64,000 bases of DNA from Pseudomonas pisciculturae (GCF_015461805.1 NZ_JACVZE010000004.1:310001-374000); one strand, 5' to 3'. Numbered from the stretch's first letter, positions 36,517 through 44,578 are shown. The notes: generated by a model from the sequence alone, not told the origin. Program-made: numbers and translations.

Positions 36517-36546
36517 AAACCACCCTCTACCTGATGTATGGCGGCC

Positions 36547-36640
36547 AAATGTGGGAGGGGCTTGCCCCCGATGGCAGTGTGTCAGTCACTACAGTTGTAG
36601 CTGACCCAACGCCATCGGGAGCAAGCCCCCTCCCACATTT
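36547..36640. repeat. REP pair, GTGGGAGG type
   Basis: Inverted pair AAATGTGGGAGGGGCTTGCC and its complement with inner arms GATGGC/GCCATC, just after the rmuC stop (10 bases). Confidence 0.9.
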
Positions 36641-36650
36641 TGATCTTCAT

Positions 36651-38144
36651 TTATTCAGGTAGATGGGCTACGCCATCGGCATCCGTCATCGCCCGTTCCA
36701 GCAGGTCGGCGGGCAAGCTCTTGCTGGCCCGCGCCCCAAGCAACCTCAATTGCTCAGTGCGACTGACCAAATTCCCACGTCCATCTGTCAGCTTGTTACG
36801 CGCCGCGCTGTAAGCTTTATCCAACTGCTGCAAGCGATTACCCACTTCGTCCAAGTCTTGGATAAACAGCACGAACTTGTCGTACAGCCAGCCCGCACGC
36901 TCGGCGATTTCGCGGGCGTTCTGGCTCTGGCGCTCCTGCTTCCACAGGCTGTCGATCACCCGTAGGGTGGCAAGCAATGTGGTCGGGCTGACGATCACGA
37001 TATGGCGGTCGAAGGCTTCCTGGAACAGGTTGGGCTCGGCCTGCAAGGCGGCGGAAAACGCCGCTTCGATGGGCACGAACAGCAAGACGAAATCCAGGCT
37101 GTGCAGGCCTTCCAGGCGCTTGTAATCCTTACCCGCCAAGCCTTTGACGTGATTGCGCAGGGACAAGACATGCTGCTTCAACGCCGCCTGGCCGATCACT
37201 TCATCATCCGCCGCGACGAACTGCTGGTAGGCGGTGAGGCTGACTTTGGAGTCCACCACCACCTGTTTGTCGCCGGGCAACATGATCAATACATCCGGCT
37301 GGAAACGCTCGCCATCCGGCCCTTTAAGGCTGACCTGAGTCTGATACTCGCGACCCTTTTCCAGGCCTGCATGCTCCAGCACCCGCTCCAGAATCAACTC
37401 ACCCCAGTTGCCCTGGGTTTTCTGGCCCTTGAGAGCACGGGTCAGGTTGGTCGCTTCGTCCGACAGACGCAGGTTCAGTTGCTGTAGGCGTTCGAGCTCC
37501 TTGGCCAAGGAAAAACGCTCGCGCGCTTCGTTTTGATAGCTTTCTTCGACACGTTTTTCGAAGGACTGGATGCGCTCTTTCAGGGGATCAAGCAACTGAC
37601 CCAGACGTTCCTGGCTGGTTTCGGCAAAACGTTGTTCACGCTCGTCGAAGATCTTGCCGGCCAGCTCGGCGAACTGTGCACGCAGCTCATCTCGCGAGCC
37701 TTGGAGGTCGGCGAGACGCTGCTGATGGCTGTCCTGTTGTTCGCGCAGTTCGGCGCGCAAGGCCGACGATAATGCGTCCAGGCGACGTAGTTCGGTTTCC
37801 TTGGCGCTGCGGTCAAGGTTCCAGGCATGGGCAGCGTCGCGGGCGTTGTCGCGGTCGATCTGCAACAGTTCGACTTCGCGACGCACAGCGGCGAGGTCGG
37901 CTTGCTTGGCAGCATTGGCCTGGCTCAGGTCGCTGATCTCGTCACGACTGGCGTCCAGTTGGGCGGCAAGGCCTTCCTGGGCCAGCTGCGCGGTGGCCAG
38001 GCGCTCTTCGAGCAACTCCCAGCCGGTGGTTCGCGCGGTGAGCCGACGTTGAAGCTGCCAGCACACCGCCAATAACGGCACTGCCGCGCCAGCGAGGCCC
38101 AGGGCAATGCTGGTCCAGTCAAACACCATAGCCATTTCTGCCAT
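36651..38144 (-). CDS. rmuC: DNA recombination protein RmuC
   Basis: 497 residues. One N-terminal membrane anchor (IALGLAGAAVPLLAVCW), a long coiled coil (about 40-220), then the conserved RmuC nuclease-like domain (QGNWGELILERVLEHAGLEKG, QPDVLIMLPGDKQVVVDSKVSL, about 240-430). RmuC limits inversions at short repeats; biochemical role not settled. Several in-frame ATGs occur (38144, 38135, 38129) and the first was kept. Confidence 0.95.
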   Translation of the reverse strand: MAEMAMVFDWTSIALGLAGAAVPLLAVCWQLQRRLTARTTGWELLEERLATAQLAQEGLAAQLDASRDEISDLSQANAAKQADLAAVRREVELLQIDRDNARDAAHAWNLDRSAKETELRRLDALSSALRAELREQQDSHQQRLADLQGSRDELRAQFAELAGKIFDEREQRFAETSQERLGQLLDPLKERIQSFEKRVEESYQNEARERFSLAKELERLQQLNLRLSDEATNLTRALKGQKTQGNWGELILERVLEHAGLEKGREYQTQVSLKGPDGERFQPDVLIMLPGDKQVVVDSKVSLTAYQQFVAADDEVIGQAALKQHVLSLRNHVKGLAGKDYKRLEGLHSLDFVLLFVPIEAAFSAALQAEPNLFQEAFDRHIVIVSPTTLLATLRVIDSLWKQERQSQNAREIAERAGWLYDKFVLFIQDLDEVGNRLQQLDKAYSAARNKLTDGRGNLVSRTEQLRLLGARASKSLPADLLERAMTDADGVAHLPE

Positions 38145-38190
38145 TACCGAAAAAGAGCAAGGTTAACGGAGCATAGGGCGGGAAGACAGT

Positions 38191-38514
38191 TCAGTCTTCG
38201 ACCTGGCCCAGTTCGCGCTGGGCGCGACGGTCGCCGGCGCGGGCGGCCGAGCGTAGCAGGTCGTGGCCGATGCGCCGGTCACGGGCATTGCCGCATTCAC
38301 GGCACATCAACTGGCCCAGGCGGCTCTGCGCGGCCACCACGCCTTCCCGGGCAGGCTGCTTGAGCAAACGCCCGGCGAAGTGCTTCACGTTGGTGTTGTG
38401 CCCCAGACGCGGGCTGTCGAGCAACCACAAAGCGACCTTCAACGAGAAGCGCTTGGGTGCGGTAACAGTTTGAGAGGTGTCGGTAACAGAAGGTGATACT
38501 GAGCGAAACTTCAT
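38191..38514 (-). CDS. Small SEL1-repeat-like protein
   Basis: 107 residues, basic. One or two SEL1-like helical repeats are suggested by AAQSRLGQLMCRECGNARDRRIGHDLLRSAA-type spacing (residues 62-95, with A-x2-LG and G-x-LL-x-AA-x-GD). It ends in an acidic tail. The start at 38514 (MKFRSVSPS) excludes an unlikely upstream extension. It lies 46 bases after rmuC on the same strand direction. No function can be given. Confidence 0.65.
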   Translation of the reverse strand: MKFRSVSPSVTDTSQTVTAPKRFSLKVALWLLDSPRLGHNTNVKHFAGRLLKQPAREGVVAAQSRLGQLMCRECGNARDRRIGHDLLRSAARAGDRRAQRELGQVED

Positions 38515-38620
38515 AAAGCACTGTGGGACAGATCGGAAGGCGCGCCACTCTACTCTTTTTTTCGTATAGGTAAAGCTGAAAAAACGCTGCACGCCCGTTC
38601 TAGAGCAAGCGCTCGGGACA

Positions 38621-38641
38621 ATCCACAGAAGCTGTGGATAA
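38621..38641. promoter_or_regulatory. Inverted DnaA-box pair
   Basis: ATCCACAG-AAG-CTGTGGAT, a perfect 8-bp inverted repeat whose right half extends to TGTGGATAA, an exact DnaA box (38633-38641); the left half matches 7 of 9. It lies about 107 bases upstream of the sel1-like gene start and about 100 bases before a TTGACT -35 element on the other strand. In the interval 38515-38971 I see this dyad, that promoter and the leader ORF below. Confidence 0.5.
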
Positions 38642-38743
38642 CTCAGTGGACAACCCGCCTTTAACTCGCGCAAAGGCCCATGGAACGGGGCCCGCAGTCA
38701 AACTGACGATTTTTTCACCAATTAAAAAAAGCCAGATTTTTCA

Positions 38744-38772
38744 TTGACTTAAATTTCCATTGCAGGCTAAAG
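38744..38772 (+). promoter_or_regulatory. Candidate sigma-70 promoter for the small membrane protein gene
   Basis: TTGACT, a 17-base spacer, then CTAAAG. The -35 box is good and the -10 box poor. If used, the mRNA has a leader of about 190 bases that includes hairpin-forming segments (CCACCTGGTGG; CGGAGCGACTCGCTTCG). Confidence 0.4.
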
Positions 38773-38819
38773 GCTGCCTCACGGTACCGTTTGCAGCTTG
38801 GTTACACACGCCGCAACTA

Positions 38820-38975
38820 ATGTGCACAAGTACCCACCTGGTGGTTATATCGCCGGCTTTTTTCGGAGCGACTCGCTTCGAAAATGTTACCGCTGGCCCA
38901 AACCAGGGACTTTTCAAATCTCGAAACGCTCGCCACACTTCTCGACCTACAGCACAACGGTGGGTGAGTCGATGA
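38820..38975 (+). CDS. Possible leader ORF coupled to the downstream gene
   Basis: 51-codon frame starting MCTSTHLVVISPAFFG and ending TAQRWVSR, whose TGA overlaps the ATG of the next gene (ATGA at 38972-38975). No clear ribosome-binding site and an atypical composition, so it may be chance. The 4-base overlap and the position inside the predicted leader make translational coupling worth testing. Confidence 0.3.
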   Translation: MCTSTHLVVISPAFFGATRFENVTAGPNQGLFKSRNARHTSRPTAQRWVSR

Positions 38976-39277
38976 AGGGAATACTGTTGTTCGCTACGCT
39001 GTTGTTGGCCATCTGCGCCATTTCCCTGGGGATCAACGCGGCGCTGCCCTCCCCCGATGGCGCTCTGTTTGCCATCGCTATCTTGCTGTCGGCGGCCTTT
39101 ACGGCCGTGAGCCTGTGTATCGAACTGGGCGAAGGTCGCATCAATGACATGGGCGATGTGATGAAAGCTGTCGAGACCGGCCAGTCCCTGCGCCTGACCC
39201 TGGCAGCTTACGGGTTGGGATCCTCGTTGGCGGCAGCTGCCACGGTGCTGGTCTATCACGGCTTGTTGGGCAACTGA
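38972..39277 (+). CDS. Small membrane protein of unknown function
   Basis: 101 residues with three hydrophobic helices: MKGILLFATLLLAICAISLG, ALFAIAILLSAAFTAVSLCI, and a C-terminal YGLGSSLAAAATVLVYHGLL. A short polar loop (ELGEGRINDMGDVMKAVETG) joins the last two. I do not recognise the family. The ATG at 38972 begins exactly at the first helix; GGTG lies upstream. Confidence 0.65.
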   Translation: MKGILLFATLLLAICAISLGINAALPSPDGALFAIAILLSAAFTAVSLCIELGEGRINDMGDVMKAVETGQSLRLTLAAYGLGSSLAAAATVLVYHGLLGN

Positions 39278-39431
39278 TTGAAGTTTTTTTGCTAACACAC
39301 TTCCCTTACCTGTTTCAATCCGTTACTATCCGCGGCGTTAGTACCAAGCTGAAAGTCAATTCTGGTCGAACAACTCCCCCGAACAACGCGGGACCGACCA
39401 CCTCGATGGTTTCCAGGTATTCCTTGCGACG

Positions 39432-39463
39432 ACACTGCCTTTGAACAAGCAAAGGGTGTCGCG
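39432..39463 (+). other. Hairpin in the long leader of the 74-residue gene
   Basis: CGACAC-TG-CCTTTG-AACAAG-CAAAGG-G-TGTCG folds into a stem of about 11 bp with one internal bulge. It lies in the 444-base interval 39278-39721, which holds no credible ORF but has an A/T-rich start with possible -10 TACTAT near 39327. A long structured 5' leader or an independent small RNA is possible; nothing else is evident there. Confidence 0.4.
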
Positions 39464-39721
39464 AAGTTTCAATACTCTGACCGAACCAACCTGCAAATTG
39501 ATCAGGATCTTCACCCCGGGCCCAGAACCTTTGCCCCTGTTGTGTTGCCTGCCCTCCTAAGTACCTACCTGCCAGCCCAAGCGCGCCTAACTTATCAGCG
39601 CTTCAAACTGGCTGCTTTGTTCCAGTCGGTTTCTTCGTTCGATCAATCGTGGTCAACGTCGCTGGAACGTTTTAATACGGCACGGCTCTTATCTGTGTCA
39701 TTTGTAGGAACACCAATAATT

Positions 39722-39946
39722 ATGAACGCTCAAATCCATACTCAGGATGCCATTCGCACCCTCACCAACGCTTTTGCCCCAATGAACTGCCTGATCATGG
39801 CCGCTCGCAAAGGCTGCTTCAGCTTCACCCTGGTCAACGAACACGGCATCGCTCGTCACAGCGAACGCCTGTACCCCGATCAATACTCCAGCGCAGAACC
39901 GCTGCAGGCCGTGATCGAGCGTACCCGTCAGGCACTTACTGCCTGA
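39722..39946 (+). CDS. Conserved-looking small protein of unknown function
   Basis: 74 residues starting MNAQIHTQDAIRTLTNAF and ending IERTRQALTA. It has an alpha-beta pattern (AARKGCFSFTLVNEHGIARHSERLY) with a helical C-terminus and no signal peptide. A good terminator follows 24 bases later, so it is a real transcription unit. The frame is open upstream but the amino acid composition there is not protein-like. Confidence 0.7.
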   Translation: MNAQIHTQDAIRTLTNAFAPMNCLIMAARKGCFSFTLVNEHGIARHSERLYPDQYSSAEPLQAVIERTRQALTA

Positions 39947-39969
39947 TCGACCAGCGTCGCTGAAACGTC

Positions 39970-39999
39970 AAAAACCCTGTTTAAAACACAGGGTTTTTT
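39970..39999 (+). terminator. Rho-independent terminator
   Basis: AAAACCCTGT-TTAAA-ACACAGGGTTTTTT: a stem of about 9-10 bp with flanking A and T tracts, 24 bases after the 74-residue gene. Confidence 0.9.
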
Positions 40000-40226
40000 A
40001 TTGCCTGATGTATCCACCTTGACTATTTTTACTCATTCAAAATAGATATAAACGCTATAACTAAATGGCGAAGATGTTTTAAAAACAGTCCTTTACATCG
40101 TAAATATGACACTACACTTCAACTCAGGCGGCATGATCCGCTTCCGGCGAGCCTGAGATCCGATCCACTGCTGCCAAGCCCTCACTCAGGCCTCGCCGAC
40201 CATTTCCATCACGGATTGAGGCTTTT

Positions 40227-40709
40227 ATGGGCATCGCTGCCAGCGAATTGTGTCGTTACGTGATCAAGCCCACGTTGTTGTACTTGGGGTGCCATAACCC
40301 GACGGCTGAGCCCTTGTTACTGGGCATTGCAGCCAGCCAGTCGGAACTGGGCTCCGCCCTGCACGATCGGCGCGGCCATGGCTTGTACAGCATCACCGAG
40401 CCGCGTCACCGCGCCCTGTGGGATGACTATCTGGCACTCGATCCCGAACGGGCCAGCTTGGTACGTGGGCTGGCCAGCCAACATGCCTTCCTTAGCGCCC
40501 CCCAACTTGAACTCACTGTAAACCTGCGTTATGCCACGGCTATCGCCTGGCTTTTGGTGGAACAGCACACTCGCGCACTCCCACCGCCCGGTGATGTTTT
40601 AGCCATGGCACGTATCTGGAAAGAAATATTTCACCCACACGGCCGCATCAAAGATTTCGCCCAAACCTGGCAAACCTGTGTTTCACCCATGAATCACGTG
40701 GTTTGCTGA
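40227..40709 (+). CDS. Orphan lytic-transglycosylase-like protein
   Basis: 160 residues. The stretch LLLGIAASQSELGSAL, then HGLYSITEPRHRALWDDYL, and the late NLRYATAIAW and MARIWKEIFHPHGRIKDFAQTW follow the pattern of phage-associated transglycosylase domains (helix with catalytic Glu, here E40; G-LYQI-EP-TH; N-RYAT; W-K-Y/F). No signal peptide, holin or phage gene is near. It may be a domesticated fragment or a stand-alone enzyme. The 280-base interval before it is A/T-rich with no recognisable element. Confidence 0.6.
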   Translation: MGIAASELCRYVIKPTLLYLGCHNPTAEPLLLGIAASQSELGSALHDRRGHGLYSITEPRHRALWDDYLALDPERASLVRGLASQHAFLSAPQLELTVNLRYATAIAWLLVEQHTRALPPPGDVLAMARIWKEIFHPHGRIKDFAQTWQTCVSPMNHVVC

Positions 40710-40855
40710 CCGGGCAATTTTCAAGGTTCGCCAAAAAACCTCAATTTTGGTCGGATTGTCCTACAAAACCGCTCTATCTCCTACATTACAGCCTATAGCG
40801 CGATCTCAAAATTATTGTTACTTTCCGCAGCGGTGATCACCACGGAGTTCTAATA

Positions 40856-42115
40856 ATGAAAAAAGTAATGCTCAAGACCACACTTAGCCTCGCCGTTGCC
40901 ATGGCATCCTCCCAACTGTTTGCAAGCGGTTTCGCACTGAACGAACAGAGCGTCAGCGGGATGGGTACGGGCTTCGCAGGTCGCTCTTCTTCTGCCGATG
41001 ATGCAAGCACTGTTTATGGTAACCCTGCCGGTATGTCCCGCCTGAATGGCCAGCAAATCACCGGTGGTGTAGCGGCTATTGATGCGTCCACCGATATCAA
41101 GGCCAGCGGCACCGCGACGGGTTCCAACAAGGGCGACATGGTGCCGTTTACCGCCGTTCCCTTCGGCTTCTACACCAACAAACTCAACGATCAGTGGGCC
41201 ATCGGCTTTGGTGTCTACGCACCTTTCGGCCTGGTGACCGACTATGAAAGTGGCTATCAGGGCCGCAGCCTTGGCAGCAAGAGCGAAGTGAAGGTCATCA
41301 CCTTCCAGCCGACTATCAGCTATGCCTTCAACGACCGTGTATCCATCGGTTTTGGCCCGACTTTCAACCGGATTTCCGGCGTGCTTGAGTCGGACAGAAC
41401 GACCATCCCGGGTCAGCCTGATACCAACATCAAGATCAAAGGCAATGACACTGCGCTGGGCTTCAACGTCGGTGTATTGGTGCAAGCCACTGACACCACC
41501 CGTGTCGGCCTGACCTATCACTCCAAGGTCAAGTACAAGCTTGAAGGTCACACAGAGGTATCCGGGCCGGCTACCACTCAGCCTGTCTTGAGCAACAACC
41601 GCTACGACGCGTCGTTGAAAATCGACACCCCTGAGTCCTGGGATGCGTCGATCACTCAAGACCTGACGGATGAGTGGAAACTGTACGGCGGTGCAACCTG
41701 GACACGCTGGAGCCGCCTGAAAGAAATCACGGTCAACAACGAAGGTGTCACCGCGGCTTCAGGCGCGGCCGCCGGGTTGATCAGAACCATCAACGAACCG
41801 CAGAACTGGCATGACACCTGGGCCTATGCCGTAGGTACCTCGTATCAAGTGACCAAGCAAGTGGTGCTGCGTACCGGCCTGACTTTCGACCAGTCACCGA
41901 CCAACAACACCGACCGTTCGCCGCGCATCCCAACGGGTGACCGTACGATCTTCAGCTTGGGCCTGGGCTACAAAGTCATGGATAACATGACCGTCGACGT
42001 TGCCTACTCCTACCTCAAGGAAGAGAAGGTCAACGTCAATCGCAGCCCGACTTACAACGCTAAATACGAAAACAGTGCCAACGGCTTCGGCCTCGGCATG
42101 ACTTACACCTTCTAA
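40856..42115 (+). CDS. FadL/OmpP1/TodX family outer-membrane transporter
   Basis: 419 residues: signal peptide (LSLAVAMASSQLFASG) then the FadL N-terminal hatch region (FALNEQSVSGMGTGFAGRSSSADDASTVYGNPAGMSRL pattern, with NPAGM) and a 14-stranded barrel ending LGMTYTF. These proteins pass long-chain fatty acids or other hydrophobic compounds. A GGAG ribosome-binding site precedes the ATG. The gene faces glutathione peroxidase across a strong shared terminator. Confidence 0.93.
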   Translation: MKKVMLKTTLSLAVAMASSQLFASGFALNEQSVSGMGTGFAGRSSSADDASTVYGNPAGMSRLNGQQITGGVAAIDASTDIKASGTATGSNKGDMVPFTAVPFGFYTNKLNDQWAIGFGVYAPFGLVTDYESGYQGRSLGSKSEVKVITFQPTISYAFNDRVSIGFGPTFNRISGVLESDRTTIPGQPDTNIKIKGNDTALGFNVGVLVQATDTTRVGLTYHSKVKYKLEGHTEVSGPATTQPVLSNNRYDASLKIDTPESWDASITQDLTDEWKLYGGATWTRWSRLKEITVNNEGVTAASGAAAGLIRTINEPQNWHDTWAYAVGTSYQVTKQVVLRTGLTFDQSPTNNTDRSPRIPTGDRTIFSLGLGYKVMDNMTVDVAYSYLKEEKVNVNRSPTYNAKYENSANGFGLGMTYTF

Positions 42116-42128
42116 ATCAGATCGGTGT

Positions 42129-42168
42129 AAAAAAGCCCCGCTCTCCTGCACAGGAGGCGGGGCTTTTT
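42129..42168. terminator. Bidirectional terminator between fadL-like gene and glutathione peroxidase
   Basis: AAAAGCCCCGC...GCGGGGCTTTT with an inner CTCCTG/CAGGAG stem, A-tract on one side and T-tract on the other, between convergent genes. Confidence 0.93.
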
Positions 42169-42180
42169 AGTGCCTGTGAT

Positions 42181-42729
42181 TCAGGGTTTGGAGGCCAACG
42201 CCTTTTCTACCGCTTCAATCAGGTCCGGGCTGTCTGGTTTGGTGAGGCTGGAAAAACTGGCGACCACCTTGCCCTGGCGGTCCACCACATACTTGTAGAA
42301 ATTCCACTTCGGCGCATTGGTCTGCTCTGCCAGCACCTTGAACAAATGCACCGCATCCGGCCCCTTGACCTTCTGCGGCTCGGTCATGGTGAAGGTCACG
42401 CCGTAATTCACATAGCAGACCTTGGCGGTCTCCTCACCGGTCTTGGCTTCTTGCTTGAAGTCATCGGACGGTACACCGATCACTTCCAAACCATCGCCCT
42501 TGTAACGTTGATACAACGCTTCGAGGCCTTTGAACTGCGGCGCAAAGCCACAGAAGCTTGCGGTATTGACGATCACCAGGGGCTTGCCAGCAAAGCGCTG
42601 GCACAGGTCGATGGATTCCTTGGCCCGCAGCTTGGGCAATTGGCCCTCCAGCAACGGCGGGCAATCGGCCGCCATGGCGGCGCTGCCGATGGCCATCAGC
42701 ACGGGTACAGCGAGCCAGCGCATCTGCAT
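42181..42729 (-). CDS. Periplasmic glutathione peroxidase family protein
   Basis: 182 residues with a signal peptide ([15 protein letters not shown]), so probably periplasmic, where glutathione is scarce and thioredoxin-like donors are more likely. The peroxidatic C60 is in NTASFCGF, the resolving-type C105 is in [12 protein letters not shown], and W142-N143 (KWNFYKY) are kept. The catalytic-tetrad Gln of the usual PxNQF motif is replaced: the segment reads VPSDDF, giving D90. AAGGA precedes the ATG. Confidence 0.9.
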   Translation of the reverse strand: MQMRWLAVPVLMAIGSAAMAADCPPLLEGQLPKLRAKESIDLCQRFAGKPLVIVNTASFCGFAPQFKGLEALYQRYKGDGLEVIGVPSDDFKQEAKTGEETAKVCYVNYGVTFTMTEPQKVKGPDAVHLFKVLAEQTNAPKWNFYKYVVDRQGKVVASFSSLTKPDSPDLIEAVEKALASKP

Positions 42730-42776
42730 GTCGAGTGTCCTTCAGAAGAGTCAGGCTAAATGAGTAAGGCATGAAC

Positions 42777-42896
42777 TTAACAGATCGACATACCCAGTTG
42801 CATCAATGCCAAGCCACCCCGCTGCCAGCCCCACCAAGCCAGCACGATCAGGATCAACCCCGAAGTGATCACCAAACCCCGCGCCGCTATGCTCAT
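42777..42896 (-). CDS. 39-residue membrane micro-ORF coupled to the MFS gene
   Basis: Starts MSIAARGLVITSGLILIVLA and ends LGMSIC. Its ATG overlaps the MFS transporter stop (ATGA at 42893-42896). The single hydrophobic helix is followed by WWGWQRGG. A possible small partner of the transporter; conservation cannot be checked here. Confidence 0.5.
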   Translation of the reverse strand: MSIAARGLVITSGLILIVLAWWGWQRGGLALMQLGMSIC

Positions 42897-44101
42897 GCCG
42901 CCCCCATCTGCGCCTGCAATCGGGCCACTGGCCGCTCACGCACCGGCCAGTTAAGGGCCGCTGCGAGCAAGCTCAACACGATCGCCCCCTGCCAGATCAA
43001 ATCGTAGTTGCCAGTTCGATCATAGACGATCCCACCCAGCCAGCCGCCGAGGAACGAACCGATTTGATGGAACAGAAATACAATCCCGCCGAGCATTGAG
43101 AGATTTCGCACACCAAAAAGCGTCGCAACCGTGCCGTTGGTGAGTGGCACGGTAGACAACCACAGCAAGCCCATCGCCATACCGAACAGGTAGGCGCTGA
43201 TTTGAGTTACCGGCGCCCACAGAAACAGCACGATCACCACCGCACGCAGCAGGTACAAGCCGGTGAGCAAGCGCGGCTTGGACATACGCCCGCCGAGCCA
43301 ACCAGCGGTGTAGGTGCCGATGATGTTAAACAGCCCAATCAACGCCAATACCGTGGTGCCGGTAGTGGCTGGCAAGTGCTGATCCACCAGGTAGGCCGGC
43401 AGATGCACGCCGATAAACACCACCTGAAAACCACAGACGAAAAAGCCAAAGGCCAGCAGCCAGAACCCAGAGTGGCTACAGGCTTCTCGCAGCGCCTCAC
43501 GTAGCGTTTGCTGACCAGCCACCACCGGCAGCGGTCGGTCTTTGAGCATGCCGACCAACGGCAAAATAAGCGCCACCATTAAGCCCAACGCCAGCAATGC
43601 AGCAGACCAGCCCAGCCAACTGATCAAGCCCAAGGTGCCTGGCACCATCGCGAACTGGCCAAACGAGCCAGCCGCACTGGCGATGCCCATGGCCATGCTG
43701 CGTTTTTCTGGCGCTACGGCGCGGCCAACAACGCCAAGAATCACTGAGAACGACGTGCCGGACAGGCCAATACCAATCAGCAACCCCGCGCTAAGGGACA
43801 ATGACCACGCCGAGTCCGACAAGCCCATCAACGCCAGCCCCACGGCGTACAGCACGCCGCCGACAAACACCACCTTGGTGGCGCCGAAACGGTCGGCCAG
43901 CGCGCCGGCAAACGGTTGAGCCAGGCCCCACACCAGGTTTTGCAAGGCGATGGCGAGCGCGAAGGTGCCGCGCCCCCAGCCGAATTCACTGCTCATAGGC
44001 GCCAGGAACAGGCCGAAACCATGCCGCACACCCAACGACAACGCCAGGATCAGCGCACTCCCTACAAGAATCCAACCACTGGTGCGCCACATCGAGGTCA
44101 T
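42893..44101 (-). CDS. MFS transporter
   Basis: 402 residues with 12 predicted membrane helices; the loop motif between helices 2 and 3 reads GALADRFGATKV. It belongs to the drug-or-organic-anion MFS group (oxalate/formate-type pattern in GVRHGFGLFLAPMSSEFGWGRGTF, given as motif area residues 24-47). A perfect palindromic operator lies 17-32 bases ahead of the start, and a MarR gene precedes it, so it is probably the target of that repressor. The substrate is unknown. Confidence 0.92.
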   Translation of the reverse strand: MTSMWRTSGWILVGSALILALSLGVRHGFGLFLAPMSSEFGWGRGTFALAIALQNLVWGLAQPFAGALADRFGATKVVFVGGVLYAVGLALMGLSDSAWSLSLSAGLLIGIGLSGTSFSVILGVVGRAVAPEKRSMAMGIASAAGSFGQFAMVPGTLGLISWLGWSAALLALGLMVALILPLVGMLKDRPLPVVAGQQTLREALREACSHSGFWLLAFGFFVCGFQVVFIGVHLPAYLVDQHLPATTGTTVLALIGLFNIIGTYTAGWLGGRMSKPRLLTGLYLLRAVVIVLFLWAPVTQISAYLFGMAMGLLWLSTVPLTNGTVATLFGVRNLSMLGGIVFLFHQIGSFLGGWLGGIVYDRTGNYDLIWQGAIVLSLLAAALNWPVRERPVARLQAQMGAA

Positions 44102-44117
44102 TTCTTATTCTCCGCTC

Positions 44118-44133
44118 GCGGGTATATACCCGC
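44118..44133. promoter_or_regulatory. Perfect palindromic operator before the MFS gene
   Basis: GCGGGTATATACCCGC, a perfect 16-bp palindrome placed between the MarR gene stop and the MFS start. The TATA-rich centre can double as the -10 region. A related site (CGTGTATATACCCG) covers the MarR promoter, so both are likely bound by the same MarR protein. Confidence 0.75.
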
Positions 44134-44155
44134 TTATGTTCGGAAAAACTCGCGT

Positions 44156-44560
44156 TTAAGCGAGCTCGTCCAGCAAGGCCAACAAGGTTTCGCGTTTATC
44201 CGCGCCGAGTTGATCGATCAATTTTTGCTGCGCAGCTTCCCACGCCGGTAACGCAGCGGCGAGTCGCTCTTCACCGGCTTGCGTCAACAGCACCAGGCGG
44301 TTGCGCAAATCGCCGCCTTCCACCAATTGCACCAGGCCTTCGCCCTCCAGCACCCGCAGGTTGCGGCCCAGGGTGCTGCGATCCAGGCCCATCGCTTCGG
44401 CAAGGCTGGAAATGCTCGGCTGGTCCAGGCGCTGCAAATTACACAGCAAAGAATACTGGGCAACGTTGATCCCGAAGCCGTCGAGAGCGCCGTCGTAGTG
44501 CCTGCTGACGCCACGAGCGGCGCGACGCAGGTTGGTACATAAACATTGGGAGGCAAGCAT
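44156..44560 (-). CDS. MarR family repressor
   Basis: 134 residues; winged-helix domain with the DNA-binding helices SISSLAEAMGLDRSTLGRNLRVLEGEGLV and wing GGDLRNRLVLLT (residues about 50-95 region). The start codon at 44560 has no ribosome-binding site; its predicted promoter places transcription start at or next to the A of the ATG. Two related palindromes flank it. It presumably represses itself and the downstream MFS-micro-ORF-glutathione peroxidase group. Confidence 0.9.
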   Translation of the reverse strand: MLASQCLCTNLRRAARGVSRHYDGALDGFGINVAQYSLLCNLQRLDQPSISSLAEAMGLDRSTLGRNLRVLEGEGLVQLVEGGDLRNRLVLLTQAGEERLAAALPAWEAAQQKLIDQLGADKRETLLALLDELA

Positions 44561-44564
44561 GGAA

Positions 44565-44578
44565 CGTGTATATACCCG
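44565..44578. promoter_or_regulatory. Operator over the MarR promoter
   Basis: CGTGTATATACCCG, a 14-bp inverted repeat with one mismatched pair, 5 bases upstream of the MarR ATG, covering the predicted -10 box. Confidence 0.65.

Noticed and set aside
38621..38641. Replication origin
   Set aside because: Only one exact DnaA box plus one imperfect partner, no AT-rich unwinding region, no dnaA/gidA neighbours.
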